Assembly (NCBI RefSeq): GCF_900143695.1
Contig: NZ_FRFE01000021.1
Coordinates: 32,776 to 96,775, forward strand
From: Desulfopila aestuarii DSM 18488
GTDB lineage: Bacteria > Desulfobacterota > Desulfobulbia > Desulfobulbales > Desulfocapsaceae
Length of the DNA stretch: 64,000 nucleotides
Direction: 5' to 3'
Within the stretch, counting starts at the first letter, position 1. Each line of letters begins with the position of its first letter. This document shows positions 8,931 through 17,443 of this stretch, piece after piece. Position numbers and translations under genes: made by a program. The notes below the pieces were generated by a model. That model saw only the letters and a program-made list of their open reading frames with translations, had not been told where the DNA came from and searched no databases.

Positions 8931-10418
8931 GTGGAAAATCTGCTGGCACTGGACATAAGCGACAACTGTGTGTGCGGCGTACTGCTGGAGTTTGGACAAA
9001 AGGTTACTCTCGTCAGAGGCTATGGCTTTGCCGTAACGCAGGACAGTACGATCGCAGAAGCTGTCGCAGATGTTGTTCGTCAAACCGATTTTCAAAAGGG
9101 TGAGTGCCGGCTATCAATCTCCGCTGGAAAATGTTTTTTCAGAAATCTGTCCCTGCCTTTTCGCGATATGCGAAAGGTTGCAAAAGTTTTGCCGTTTGAG
9201 CTTGAGGATCTAACCTCATTCTCCATGGATGAACTGCAACTTGACTCTCTGGCCACTGCCGGATTGGGGGAGGAGACGGAAATCGTCTCAGCCATGGTGG
9301 AAAAAGGCTATCTGGCGGAGACTCTTGCGCAGGTGCTCTCCGCTGGCATTGATCCTGACTGGATTACTGTAGGCAGTGTGTCTACAGCCGCAGCGTTACC
9401 GGAGCTGAGTACCACGAATCGGAACTGCATGCTGCTCGATATCGGCTTAAAACAGGCGACTTTGGTCTTAATCGATGAAGGGCGGGTAGTCTTGATCCGG
9501 ACCTTGGGAGTTGATGCTGAAACCATGGGGGAATTTTCTCTCTCCTCACCCGAGGGAAATGTCATTTGCGGCAAGCCTGAGAATATTACCGATATTGTTG
9601 AAAGGATTCTCCAGCCGATACGACAGACTCTACTCTCAGTCGGAAGATCCCATTATCTGGAGGACGGGGCTGTCTGTTTTGTCAATGGAGCGGTGGGACT
9701 CTACCCCGCTCTGTTTGAGCAGCTTCGCAGAAAACTCCCTTTTGAGGTGAATCCCTGTAATATTTCAAAACGACTGCTATTGAAAATCGAGCATCTGGAA
9801 GGTCGGGAATGGAATCGAGCATTGCTGAATACCCCCCTTGCCCTGGCGCTCTGGAAGAAAAAAGACGCGCCGATCTTTAACTTCAGAGCAGGTGAGTTCA
9901 GAAAGCGCCGTTCCTTTAAAGAATTGAAGAAGAATGCTCTGGTGATAGGTTGTGGTGCGGTGGCAGTTTGCTGCGCCATTGCGGGCTATTTAGGGTGGGA
10001 TTATTCGCAGCTAGCCCGACAGCGGGATGCGTTGAACGATGAGATAGTCACGGTATTCCGGCAAACGTTGCCTGAAGTCAGTCGTGTGGTCAACCCGGTT
10101 CAGCAACTACGGGTGAAAGTTGATGAGAGCCAAAAGGTCTATGGCGCAAGTCAGAGCAGTGGCAGCCCCACTAAACTTGCCCTGCTGGCTGAGCTATCCT
10201 CCCGTATCCCGGAATCCTTGACAGTCCGGATCACCAGACTGGTCAGCGACCAGAATGATCTGCGGATAATGGCTGAAACAGCCAATTTTAACACAGTGGA
10301 CAATGTGAAGCGTGAGCTGGAGAAATCGGAACTGTTTCGTTCGGTGGTAATCAGCTCGGCCAATCTGGCGCCGAGGGGCGGCGGGGTTCGCTTTGAGCTG
10401 AGGGTGCAGTTTCAGTAA
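8931..10418 (+). CDS. gspL: Type II secretion protein GspL
   Basis: Bitopic platform protein whose cytoplasmic actin-like domain binds the GspE N-terminus. The N-terminal 330 residues have the PilM/GspL-like pattern (LLALDISDNCVCGVLLEFG, LLDIGLKQATLVLIDEGR). A membrane segment lies near 335-357 and a periplasmic ferredoxin-like domain follows. The start is GTG, 3 bases after the gspK stop, with AAAAGG upstream. The stop overlaps the gspM start by one base. Confidence 0.88.
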   Translation: MENLLALDISDNCVCGVLLEFGQKVTLVRGYGFAVTQDSTIAEAVADVVRQTDFQKGECRLSISAGKCFFRNLSLPFRDMRKVAKVLPFELEDLTSFSMDELQLDSLATAGLGEETEIVSAMVEKGYLAETLAQVLSAGIDPDWITVGSVSTAAALPELSTTNRNCMLLDIGLKQATLVLIDEGRVVLIRTLGVDAETMGEFSLSSPEGNVICGKPENITDIVERILQPIRQTLLSVGRSHYLEDGAVCFVNGAVGLYPALFEQLRRKLPFEVNPCNISKRLLLKIEHLEGREWNRALLNTPLALALWKKKDAPIFNFRAGEFRKRRSFKELKKNALVIGCGAVAVCCAIAGYLGWDYSQLARQRDALNDEIVTVFRQTLPEVSRVVNPVQQLRVKVDESQKVYGASQSSGSPTKLALLAELSSRIPESLTVRITRLVSDQNDLRIMAETANFNTVDNVKRELEKSELFRSVVISSANLAPRGGGVRFELRVQFQ

Positions 10419-11005
10419 TGACTATGAGCAGAGAAAACATGGACAAAGTGCTTGCACAGCTGAAGTCACGACTTGGCCTCAATAACCTGTCGGACCGTGA
10501 GCGGCTGATTCTCATTGGTGGCGGTCTGTTTGTTCTGGGAGTGGTGATCTATCAGCTAATCATTTCACCGTATCTTGTGGCCCACGAACGGTTGCAGAGT
10601 TCACTGCAGAGGAAACAGGCGGAGCTTGTGGAAATTCAAAGGCTGAGCCAGGAGTATGCCAAGCTGCGGGTTGAAGAAGGGGGCCTGAAGGCCCTGTTAC
10701 AGAAACGGGATGCCGGTTTTACCCTTTTCGCTTTTCTTGATAAGCAGGCGGAAAATGCTGGGGTAAAAGAACAGATCAAATACATGAAACCATCGGTTAT
10801 CGAGGGGGATAATGGTCTTAATGAGTCGGTTGTGGAGATGAGGCTCGAAGGGGTTACTCTGGAGAAGCTGACCCAGTTCCTGCAGGTTACCGAATCCGAT
10901 ACCAATGTGGTGTCGGTGCGGCGGCTCTCTATTCAAACAAGCGCCAGGGATGAAGGGTTTCTCGATGTCATTCTGCAGATTGTCACCTTGGTGGAGGCGG
11001 GATAA
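10418..11005 (+). CDS. gspM: Type II secretion protein GspM
   Basis: Small bitopic platform protein that partners GspL. Its 195 residues show a cytoplasmic N-terminus, one membrane segment near residues 25-48 (LILIGGGLFVLGVVIYQLI), a charged coiled coil (LQSSLQRKQAELVEIQRLSQ) and a periplasmic ferredoxin-like C-terminal domain. The start overlaps the gspL stop, so translation is coupled. Identified by architecture and position. Confidence 0.85.
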   Translation: MTMSRENMDKVLAQLKSRLGLNNLSDRERLILIGGGLFVLGVVIYQLIISPYLVAHERLQSSLQRKQAELVEIQRLSQEYAKLRVEEGGLKALLQKRDAGFTLFAFLDKQAENAGVKEQIKYMKPSVIEGDNGLNESVVEMRLEGVTLEKLTQFLQVTESDTNVVSVRRLSIQTSARDEGFLDVILQIVTLVEAG

Positions 11006-11007
11006 CT

Positions 11008-11895
11008 GTGAGAACGAAGAGAAGATCTTTTGTATTTTGGTTGAGTCTTCTGCTTTACGGATTGGTGTTGACCTGCGTTTTGCTCTATTTCCGATTTCCG
11101 GCAGACAAGGTTGAAGGCTATCTGACCGAGAAGGTTTCCTCCCTCAGCCATGGGGCTGCTGTCAATATCGGCAAATGCGGGTACGCCTTTCCTGCCGAGT
11201 TACGATGCGATCAGCTCTCTATTGGGGAAAGAGAAAAAAAAGAGGAAATGGTTGTTCTTGAGAACATGACCATTTCGCCAGTAGCATCCGGTTTCGGGCT
11301 GAAATATACCATAACTGGTGAAATTTCCGGCGGCACCTTCCTGACGGTTGCCGAATTTTCACCTTTTAAGAAGACTGTGAAGTTGAGCGGCCTGGAACTG
11401 ACCAGCATGGATCTGAGTCGATCTGAGTTTGTCAAAAAGAGTCTGCAGCGCGATATTCGCGGGCTGCTAGATTTTCATGGGAGTATGGTTGTGTCCCTTG
11501 CAGAGGCTGGTCTGGTCGAGCAGGAGGGGAAACTTTCCGTCCGTGAAGGTGATTTTGCTCTTCGACAACAGATACTGTTGGTTGAGCGGTTGCAACTGGC
11601 ACCCATGAATGTCAATGTTTCCTATAAAAAAGGAGTGCTGCAGTTGCGTGACGGCTCTTTGCGGGGCAATCAACTGGTTGTCGATTTTGACGGCGAGCTC
11701 AATACAAAAGATGCGATGGCGGATTGGGCGATGGCATTGAAGGGGAGTATAACTCCGGCCCAGGAATATGTGGCGGCAAATCCCCAGGTGCAGAGGGTGG
11801 TAAAGCGGTTGCAACGACAGTTTACAGGCAATAGTCTGCCCTATGTGGTCAGCGGTAGTCTTGGGGTTCCGCGTTTTCGTTTCGGAAGTCAATAG
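11008..11895 (+). CDS. gspN: Type II secretion protein GspN
   Basis: GspN is an accessory T2SS protein of unclear role with an N-terminal membrane anchor. Here the anchor lies at about residues 8-27 and is followed by a long periplasmic beta-rich domain of about 265 residues. The start is GTG, 2 bases after the gspM stop. The tail NPQVQRVVKRLQRQ and VSGSLGVPRFRFG resemble the family's C-terminal half. Placement between gspM and gspC supports the call. Confidence 0.78.
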   Translation: MRTKRRSFVFWLSLLLYGLVLTCVLLYFRFPADKVEGYLTEKVSSLSHGAAVNIGKCGYAFPAELRCDQLSIGEREKKEEMVVLENMTISPVASGFGLKYTITGEISGGTFLTVAEFSPFKKTVKLSGLELTSMDLSRSEFVKKSLQRDIRGLLDFHGSMVVSLAEAGLVEQEGKLSVREGDFALRQQILLVERLQLAPMNVNVSYKKGVLQLRDGSLRGNQLVVDFDGELNTKDAMADWAMALKGSITPAQEYVAANPQVQRVVKRLQRQFTGNSLPYVVSGSLGVPRFRFGSQ

Positions 11896-11903
11896 GAAGA
11901 AAA

Positions 11904-12704
11904 ATGATGGCAAAGTACAGTTCCACCGCATTGTTTCCTTTTCTGATCGTCACGCTGTTATGTGTTGGCGGGGTGGAGTTGTTGTACAACGGTCTTGAGA
12001 GATATCTTCTCGAGCCGACCACGACAGTGCAAAAGCAGATTGAAACAGGGGGGGGGGGAACGGTGGCGAGCGGAACTCCGCCGCTGGAAGAAAATGTGGA
12101 TTATTCGGTTATTACCCGTCGCAATCTTTTTGGTCCACCACCGTCATCGGCGGATAGTACCACCGCCACCGAAACTCCGCCTGTTGAGGATCTCGAAGCA
12201 ACGACACTTGAAGTTGTCCTGATGGGAACGGTAGATACCGACGGCGATGATGGCAGGGCGATCATTCTCAAGAAAAAGGACCGCTCCCAGGAAATGTATC
12301 AGGTCGGTGAGGTGATCGAAGGCGCCTTGATTAAGGATATTCAGAGGGGGAGGGTCATTCTCACCGTTGACGGCAGGGATGAACTGCTTGATATCAGTGA
12401 GGCCCGCGAGTATGCGCAAAATGCGTCACCGGTTGCTGCCCGACCTGCTGTGCGAAGAAGACCGGTTGTGGTTGCCCCTCAGGAAGCAATTGAGGCACCA
12501 CCCCGTGTTGTCCGCCCCCTTCGTCGCATCGTCCGGCCGCGGAGCGCTATTCAGGCAGAGCAGGCCGTGGAGGAAAATCTCCTGAACGAGGAAGATGTGC
12601 CGCCGGATACTGAGGAGCCTGACCTGACAGATACGCAGGATACCGAGGCGCCGGTAGACGCGCAGGTCCAGGATTCCGATAATGAGGATACGATAAGTCA
12701 ATAA
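11904..12704 (+). CDS. gspC: Type II secretion protein GspC, with an 11-G coding tract
   Basis: GspC links the inner-membrane platform to the secretin. Seen: one membrane segment near residues 10-30; a linker with a homopolymeric G tract; YSVITRRNLFGPP, the start of the homology region; and TLEVVLMGTVDTDGDDGRAI with its following strands, the domain that binds GspD N0. No PDZ domain is present; the C-terminus is an Arg/Pro stretch followed by an acidic tail. The G tract at 12048-12058 keeps the frame as written, but a one-base slip would truncate the protein before the homology region. Confidence 0.88.
   Translation: MMAKYSSTALFPFLIVTLLCVGGVELLYNGLERYLLEPTTTVQKQIETGGGGTVASGTPPLEENVDYSVITRRNLFGPPPSSADSTTATETPPVEDLEATTLEVVLMGTVDTDGDDGRAIILKKKDRSQEMYQVGEVIEGALIKDIQRGRVILTVDGRDELLDISEAREYAQNASPVAARPAVRRRPVVVAPQEAIEAPPRVVRPLRRIVRPRSAIQAEQAVEENLLNEEDVPPDTEEPDLTDTQDTEAPVDAQVQDSDNEDTISQ
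12048..12058 (+). repeat. G11 homopolymer inside gspC
   Basis: Eleven consecutive G residues encode part of a Gly run in the GspC linker. Tracts of this length are prone to slippage in replication, and also to sequencing error. It sits after the membrane anchor and before the secretin-binding domain. Confidence 0.95.
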
Positions 12705-13208
12705 CGTCCAACCTTTCTAAATTTTCAGGCCTCTGATCACTTGGTCTGACTCTTTGTCGGAGAGATGGCTTATTCGAAAGGTTTGGTGCCGGAAAAAAGT
12801 AATTGTCTATGGGGATGGCAAAGGTTCAGATGCACGCATGTGCTGAGATAGAGTGTATTGGGTGGCATATGCATCCGATTTTAAGGGTTTTTTCATCCTC
12901 ATGTGGCAGATATGGGATGAATTTATAAGAATGAGGTGGTAAGTGTTACCTCATCCTTTTGAGTGGGAAGTTGAGAAAAAGGTTGAAGATATTGCCGGTC
13001 CCGTTCAACCTACAAAAGGGAAAGATCCTTCATTCACAATGAGAGCGGGGCTGAAAAACCTGTTATGAATGAATAGCCCCAATATCGTTGGGAAGGGTTC
13101 TCCAGTAGGCAACGCAAACAAGATATATGAGCAGTAGAGAGTAGAATATAGCGCAGAAAATCGCTGATCATCTGCATTTTATGTAAAAGATAACCAGAGG
13201 AAGGGTTC
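12705..13208 (+). other. 504-base gap between gspC and gspD with several hairpins
   Basis: No convincing gene was seen. It holds a terminator-like hairpin (12931-12960), a 7-base stem GGTTGAA/TTCAACC (12981-13010) and a GGGGCT/AGCCCC pairing further on. gspD starts after AGAGGAAGG. The gap suggests that gspD and gspE have their own promoter and leader, separate from the gspF-to-gspC run. Confidence 0.6.
12931..12960 (+). terminator. Possible terminator after gspC
   Basis: ATGAGGT pairs with ACCTCAT around a 10-base loop, followed by CCTTTT. The run of T is short, so termination may be partial. Confidence 0.4.
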
Positions 13209-15425
13209 ATGGGCAGGTTGAGATTACCTCTATTACTATTCGTCGTACTTTTGGTCTCTCTTGCAGCCGGTGCTGGTCAACAGGTGAAAGGCGAAGAGGT
13301 GGTTATCCCGAGTGATAGCGGTACCACCGGTAAACGGTTTATTACCATTGATTTTGATAATGTCGATATCCGGCTGTTTATTAAATATATCAGTGAGCTC
13401 ACCGGCAAGAATTTCGTCATAGATAAAGCGGTTCAGGGCAATGTTACCGTGCTCTCGCCAACAAAAATTTCCGATGAAGAGGCGTATCGGGTTTTTGAAT
13501 CAGTACTTGAAGTGAACGGTTTTACCACTGTCACTTCAGGGGCCGTGATCAAGATTTTGCCGTCGGCAGACGCGCGCTCCCAGAATGTCCAGACTCTTCG
13601 TACTGGTGCGGCATCGCATCCCGAAGATCGGGTGGTTACTCAGTTGGTACCACTGAAATATAGTTCACCGGATGAGATGAAGAAGGTTCTCACCCCACTA
13701 GTGTCAAAGACTTCAGTTGTGATCTCCTATCCCCAGGCCGGGATGCTGATTCTGACAGAAACGCTTTCTAATATCCAGCGTCTACTCGCGATTATCGAAG
13801 CTCTAGATGTGGAGTTTACCGAAGAAGAAGTGGCGGTGATCGACCTTCAGTATGCAGCTGCCGGATCTATCGCCAAAATTCTTGCCAGTATATATCAACG
13901 ATCACCCGTCAAGAAAGGGGCGGTGGCCACCACCGCTTTGAAAGTCGTGCCTTATGATCGGGTCAATGCCTTGGTGGTGCTTGCCGATATCGAGGAACTG
14001 CGACGGGTACGAAAACTGGTGGCAAAGCTTGACACCCCTGTGCAGCGTGGTGGTGGTAATATCAACGTTTATTATCTCCAGAATGCAACTGCAGCCGAAC
14101 TTGCCAAGGTGTTGACCACCATGTCAACCGGGCAACCGGCAGAACCTGAGGGCGGCAAGGCCCCGGCGATTTCAAGGGATGTCAAGATTACCGCAGATGA
14201 GGAAACCAACTCACTGATAATTACCGCGACTCGTGAAGAGTATGCTGTGCTTGAGGATGTGATCAAAAAGCTCGATATCCCGAGACAGATGGTTTATCTC
14301 GAGGCACTCATCCTTGAAGTGAACGACAGCAAGGATTTCAATGTTGGCGTGGACTGGATGTGGAACGGTCGGGTCTCCGGTCATGATACCGCCGCATTTG
14401 GGAGCTTTAATAGTAACAGTGACATTGACGTGGGTTCGGCAGGATTGTCCCTTGGTATCCTGCGGCAAGGGATAAAAATCGGCGACATCACCTTTCCGGA
14501 TATTCATGCTATTCTGCGCGCCTATAAAGGTGATTCCGACATAAATATTGTTTCGACACCCCAGATTCTCACCACGGATAATAAGAAGGCGGAGATTAGC
14601 GTTGGTGAGAATGTCCCCTACATTACCAGCCAGCAAAATACCACAGGGGATAGTGAGTTTAATTATACCAATTATGAATATCGGGATGTGGCTACCAAGC
14701 TGACCATCACGCCACATATCAATCAAGCAGATACGATGCGATTGGAGATTCAGACCGAGATTGTAAAATTAAAAGCAAACAGTCTGGAACTAACACCAAC
14801 AACTTTTCGACGTACCGCAAATACCACTGTGGTGGTCAACGATAAGGATACCGTGGTGATTGGTGGCATCATCGGAGAAGATACCACATTTACTGAAAAC
14901 AGGGTGCCGCTGCTAGGCGATATTCCTGGTCTGGGCTGGTTGTTCAAATCCGAGAACAATAAGACCGTTAAAACGAATATGTTTATCTTCATTACTCCGA
15001 AGATCATGCGTAACCCAGCTGATATAGCTGGAGTTACCCTGGAGAAGGAAGATAACATCGACAAAGTGATGCCGGAAGCTAAGCAGCTCATCCATAAGCC
15101 GGTCAATAAAGAAAACGCTGCGATTCTCACTGAAAGGGGCTTTGCCAAACTGCTGGAAAACAAGAACCGAGAGGCAAAGGAATATTTCGAGGAAGCACTT
15201 GAACATGACGCAGAGAATCCGTACACACTTCTCAATATTGGTGTAGTTGCTGAACGTGAGGGGGATTTCCAGCGAGCCGCCGAGTACTACCAGAAAGTGA
15301 TCTATACCAATACTGAGGCTACCGCAATTGAGGCGAGCGATCCGGAGAAAAAAGGGTTGCTGCTTGTTGATATTGCCCGCGAGAATATCGAGCGTCTCAA
15401 GCCAAGGATGAGCACAAAAAAGTGA
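13209..15425 (+). CDS. gspD: Type II secretin GspD with C-terminal TPR extension
   Basis: Outer-membrane multimeric channel of the T2SS. Signal peptide at residues 1-28; N0 domain (FDNVDIRLFIKYISELTGKN); N1-N3 domains; secretin core with VSTPQILTTDNKKAEISVG and VPLLGDIPGLGWLFK. After the core (ending about residue 635) come two 34-residue TPR units at 637-670 and 671-704, then a helical tail. In characterised GspD the C-terminus is a short S-domain that binds a separate pilotin. The type IV pilus pilotin (PilF/PilW) is itself a TPR lipoprotein, so this extension may replace a pilotin. No lipobox is seen. The 738-residue length exceeds usual GspD by roughly the size of the extension. Confidence 0.95.
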   Translation: MGRLRLPLLLFVVLLVSLAAGAGQQVKGEEVVIPSDSGTTGKRFITIDFDNVDIRLFIKYISELTGKNFVIDKAVQGNVTVLSPTKISDEEAYRVFESVLEVNGFTTVTSGAVIKILPSADARSQNVQTLRTGAASHPEDRVVTQLVPLKYSSPDEMKKVLTPLVSKTSVVISYPQAGMLILTETLSNIQRLLAIIEALDVEFTEEEVAVIDLQYAAAGSIAKILASIYQRSPVKKGAVATTALKVVPYDRVNALVVLADIEELRRVRKLVAKLDTPVQRGGGNINVYYLQNATAAELAKVLTTMSTGQPAEPEGGKAPAISRDVKITADEETNSLIITATREEYAVLEDVIKKLDIPRQMVYLEALILEVNDSKDFNVGVDWMWNGRVSGHDTAAFGSFNSNSDIDVGSAGLSLGILRQGIKIGDITFPDIHAILRAYKGDSDINIVSTPQILTTDNKKAEISVGENVPYITSQQNTTGDSEFNYTNYEYRDVATKLTITPHINQADTMRLEIQTEIVKLKANSLELTPTTFRRTANTTVVVNDKDTVVIGGIIGEDTTFTENRVPLLGDIPGLGWLFKSENNKTVKTNMFIFITPKIMRNPADIAGVTLEKEDNIDKVMPEAKQLIHKPVNKENAAILTERGFAKLLENKNREAKEYFEEALEHDAENPYTLLNIGVVAEREGDFQRAAEYYQKVIYTNTEATAIEASDPEKKGLLLVDIARENIERLKPRMSTKK

Positions 15426-15482
15426 AAGCACAGTTTGGTCAATTTGCCCTCGAAGCAAACACGAGAGGATGATGGCGGATAG

Positions 15483-17168
15483 ATGAAAAGACTCGGAGAC
15501 ATATTGCGGGAAACCTGTAATCTTTCCCCCGAGGCGGTGGATGCGGCGCTTCGCACCAGCACCGGCAAGGAGCGAATTGGTGAACTGCTCATTCGAACCA
15601 AGGCGGTGGACGAAGTTGATGTTCTGAAGGCGCTCGGCATCCAGTATGAGGTTGAGGTGACCCAACAGTTGCCGGCGGAGATCAATACCGAATTTACCAG
15701 TCGGATTGGGATTAGTTTTTTAAAGAAATACCGGATGGTGCCGGTCCTTACTACCGAGGATGCTTTCATTGCCATTAACGATCCGGCGTTGTTCCAGCCC
15801 CTGGATGACCTGCGCCGGCTGCTGGGCCGTGAAGACGCGCGCCCTGTTCTCTGTCCCTATCAGGCCATCGTCAGTGCCATCAATTACGCTTACGACATGA
15901 CTCAGGATACTGCTGAGGAGGTAATGCAGGATATCGACGAAGAGGATCCAGAGCGGCTCTTTTCCGAGATCGAAGAGGTTGGCGATCTGCTTGATGACAC
16001 CAGTGACTCACCGGTGATCCGGCTGGTGAACTTCATGTTTTCCCAGGCAGTGCGTGATGGCGCTTCGGATATCCATATTGAACCGTACCAGAACAGCCTT
16101 AAGATTCGCCAGCGGCTGGACGGCATTCTTTATGACATGTTCAGTCCGCCCAAGCATGTGCAGTCGACGCTGATCTCCCGCGTCAAGATTATGGCTAAGC
16201 TCGATATTGCCGAAAAACGACTGCCTCAGGACGGGCGCATTGAGTTGAAGGTGGGAAATAAAGAGATAGACGTCCGCGTTTCAACCCTGCCAACAGCCTT
16301 TGGTGAGCGGGTTGTTCTGCGCCTTTTGGATAAATCCTCGGTGTTGATTTCGCTCACCGATCTGGGTATGCCTGCTGATAGATTGGCGCTCTTTACCAAG
16401 GAGATCAAGGCGGCCAATGGTATCGTGCTTGTAACCGGTCCCACCGGTTCCGGTAAGACTACTACGCTTTACGCGGCGCTCACTTCTATCAATAATTCCG
16501 ATATCAATATCATCACAGTCGAAGACCCGATCGAATACCGGATTAGTGGCATAGGTCAGGTCCAGGTCAACCCCAAGATCAACTTGACTTTCGCCTCGGG
16601 ACTGCGCTCCATCGTCCGTCAGGACCCCGACGTTATTCTGGTTGGTGAGATCCGTGACACCGAAACTGCCGAGATCGCGATCCAGTCGGCGCTGACTGGT
16701 CACCTGGTTTTTTCCACCCTCCACACCAATGACTCGGCCAGTGCCATCACCCGGCTCAGGGATATGGGCGTCGAGCCGTTTCTGATTGCGTCTTCCATCA
16801 ATGCCATTCTGGCCCAGCGACTGGTTCGCCTTCTTTGTACTAACTGCAAAGATCCCTACATCCCTGATCATCAGGAATTGATGAAGATCGGCCTTGATCC
16901 TGCAAAATTTGGCGGCGTCAAGATCTATAGGAGCAAAGGCTGCAATAAATGCCATCAAACAGGCTATCGCGGCCGGGCAGGAATCTTTGAGCTGTTGATT
17001 ATGTCGAGAGGTCTGAAAACACTCGTGATGCAGACTTCCGATGCCAATGCGATCAAACAATATGCAGTCCGTAAGGGTGGTATGGTCAGTCTGCGCCATG
17101 ATGGCATCATGAAGGTGCTTGCCGGTAAAACCACCATCGAAGAAGTGTATCGGGTCTGTCAGGGGTAA
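15483..17168 (+). CDS. gspE: Type II secretion ATPase GspE
   Basis: Hexameric cytoplasmic ATPase that drives pseudopilus assembly. The 561 residues comprise an N1E domain (MKRLGDILRETCNLSPEAVD), the N2E domain, Walker A GPTGSGKT, Asp box VEDPIEYR, Walker B DVILVGEIRD and a His box around SALTGHLVFSTLHTND. The zinc-binding four-Cys motif is LLCTNC with CNKCHQTGY. It starts 57 bases after gspD. With gspE the core T2SS gene set is complete apart from the prepilin peptidase (gspO). Confidence 0.96.
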   Translation: MKRLGDILRETCNLSPEAVDAALRTSTGKERIGELLIRTKAVDEVDVLKALGIQYEVEVTQQLPAEINTEFTSRIGISFLKKYRMVPVLTTEDAFIAINDPALFQPLDDLRRLLGREDARPVLCPYQAIVSAINYAYDMTQDTAEEVMQDIDEEDPERLFSEIEEVGDLLDDTSDSPVIRLVNFMFSQAVRDGASDIHIEPYQNSLKIRQRLDGILYDMFSPPKHVQSTLISRVKIMAKLDIAEKRLPQDGRIELKVGNKEIDVRVSTLPTAFGERVVLRLLDKSSVLISLTDLGMPADRLALFTKEIKAANGIVLVTGPTGSGKTTTLYAALTSINNSDINIITVEDPIEYRISGIGQVQVNPKINLTFASGLRSIVRQDPDVILVGEIRDTETAEIAIQSALTGHLVFSTLHTNDSASAITRLRDMGVEPFLIASSINAILAQRLVRLLCTNCKDPYIPDHQELMKIGLDPAKFGGVKIYRSKGCNKCHQTGYRGRAGIFELLIMSRGLKTLVMQTSDANAIKQYAVRKGGMVSLRHDGIMKVLAGKTTIEEVYRVCQG

Positions 17169-17347
17169 TCCGTACAATCCATTTCCATCTCAGCTTCCAC
17201 CTTTTTGCGAATTTCAGAAATTCCTTTTTGATCCGGTCTCTTTTTGTTACCCTTGAGTAAGATTACTCTAACAACTGCCCAGGCAAGCTCAGTTTCAGCT
17301 TCATTTTCTTTTGCGAAATAGTGCTGTTGATCCAACAGATATTTCAT
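17159..17347 (-). CDS. Possible small protein, 62 residues
   Basis: A minus-strand frame overlapping the last 10 bases of gspE. The charged sequence (MKYLLDQQHYFAKENEAETE and on) has a protein-like composition, but no domain was recognised and no clear ribosome binding site precedes the ATG. It fills most of the gap between gspE and the sucrose synthase gene. It may be chance. Confidence 0.25.
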   Translation of the reverse strand: MKYLLDQQHYFAKENEAETELAWAVVRVILLKGNKKRPDQKGISEIRKKVEAEMEMDCTDYP

Positions 17348-17443
17348 GTACGGATGGCTGCACCGTGCTGATGTTGAGTGCGTCAGTTATAGAGTTGATT
17401 CACTATTCATTATCTCTGCTAACTCGAAATACGTGGGGTTACC

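Noticed and set aside
12816..12929. A 37-codon frame in the gspC-gspD gap
   Set aside because: Met/His/Cys-rich, no clear ribosome site and no protein-like pattern.
13100..13140. A cyclic-di-GMP riboswitch before gspD (the string CAACGCAAAC resembles part of one)
   Set aside because: The rest of the conserved core and the paired stems are missing.
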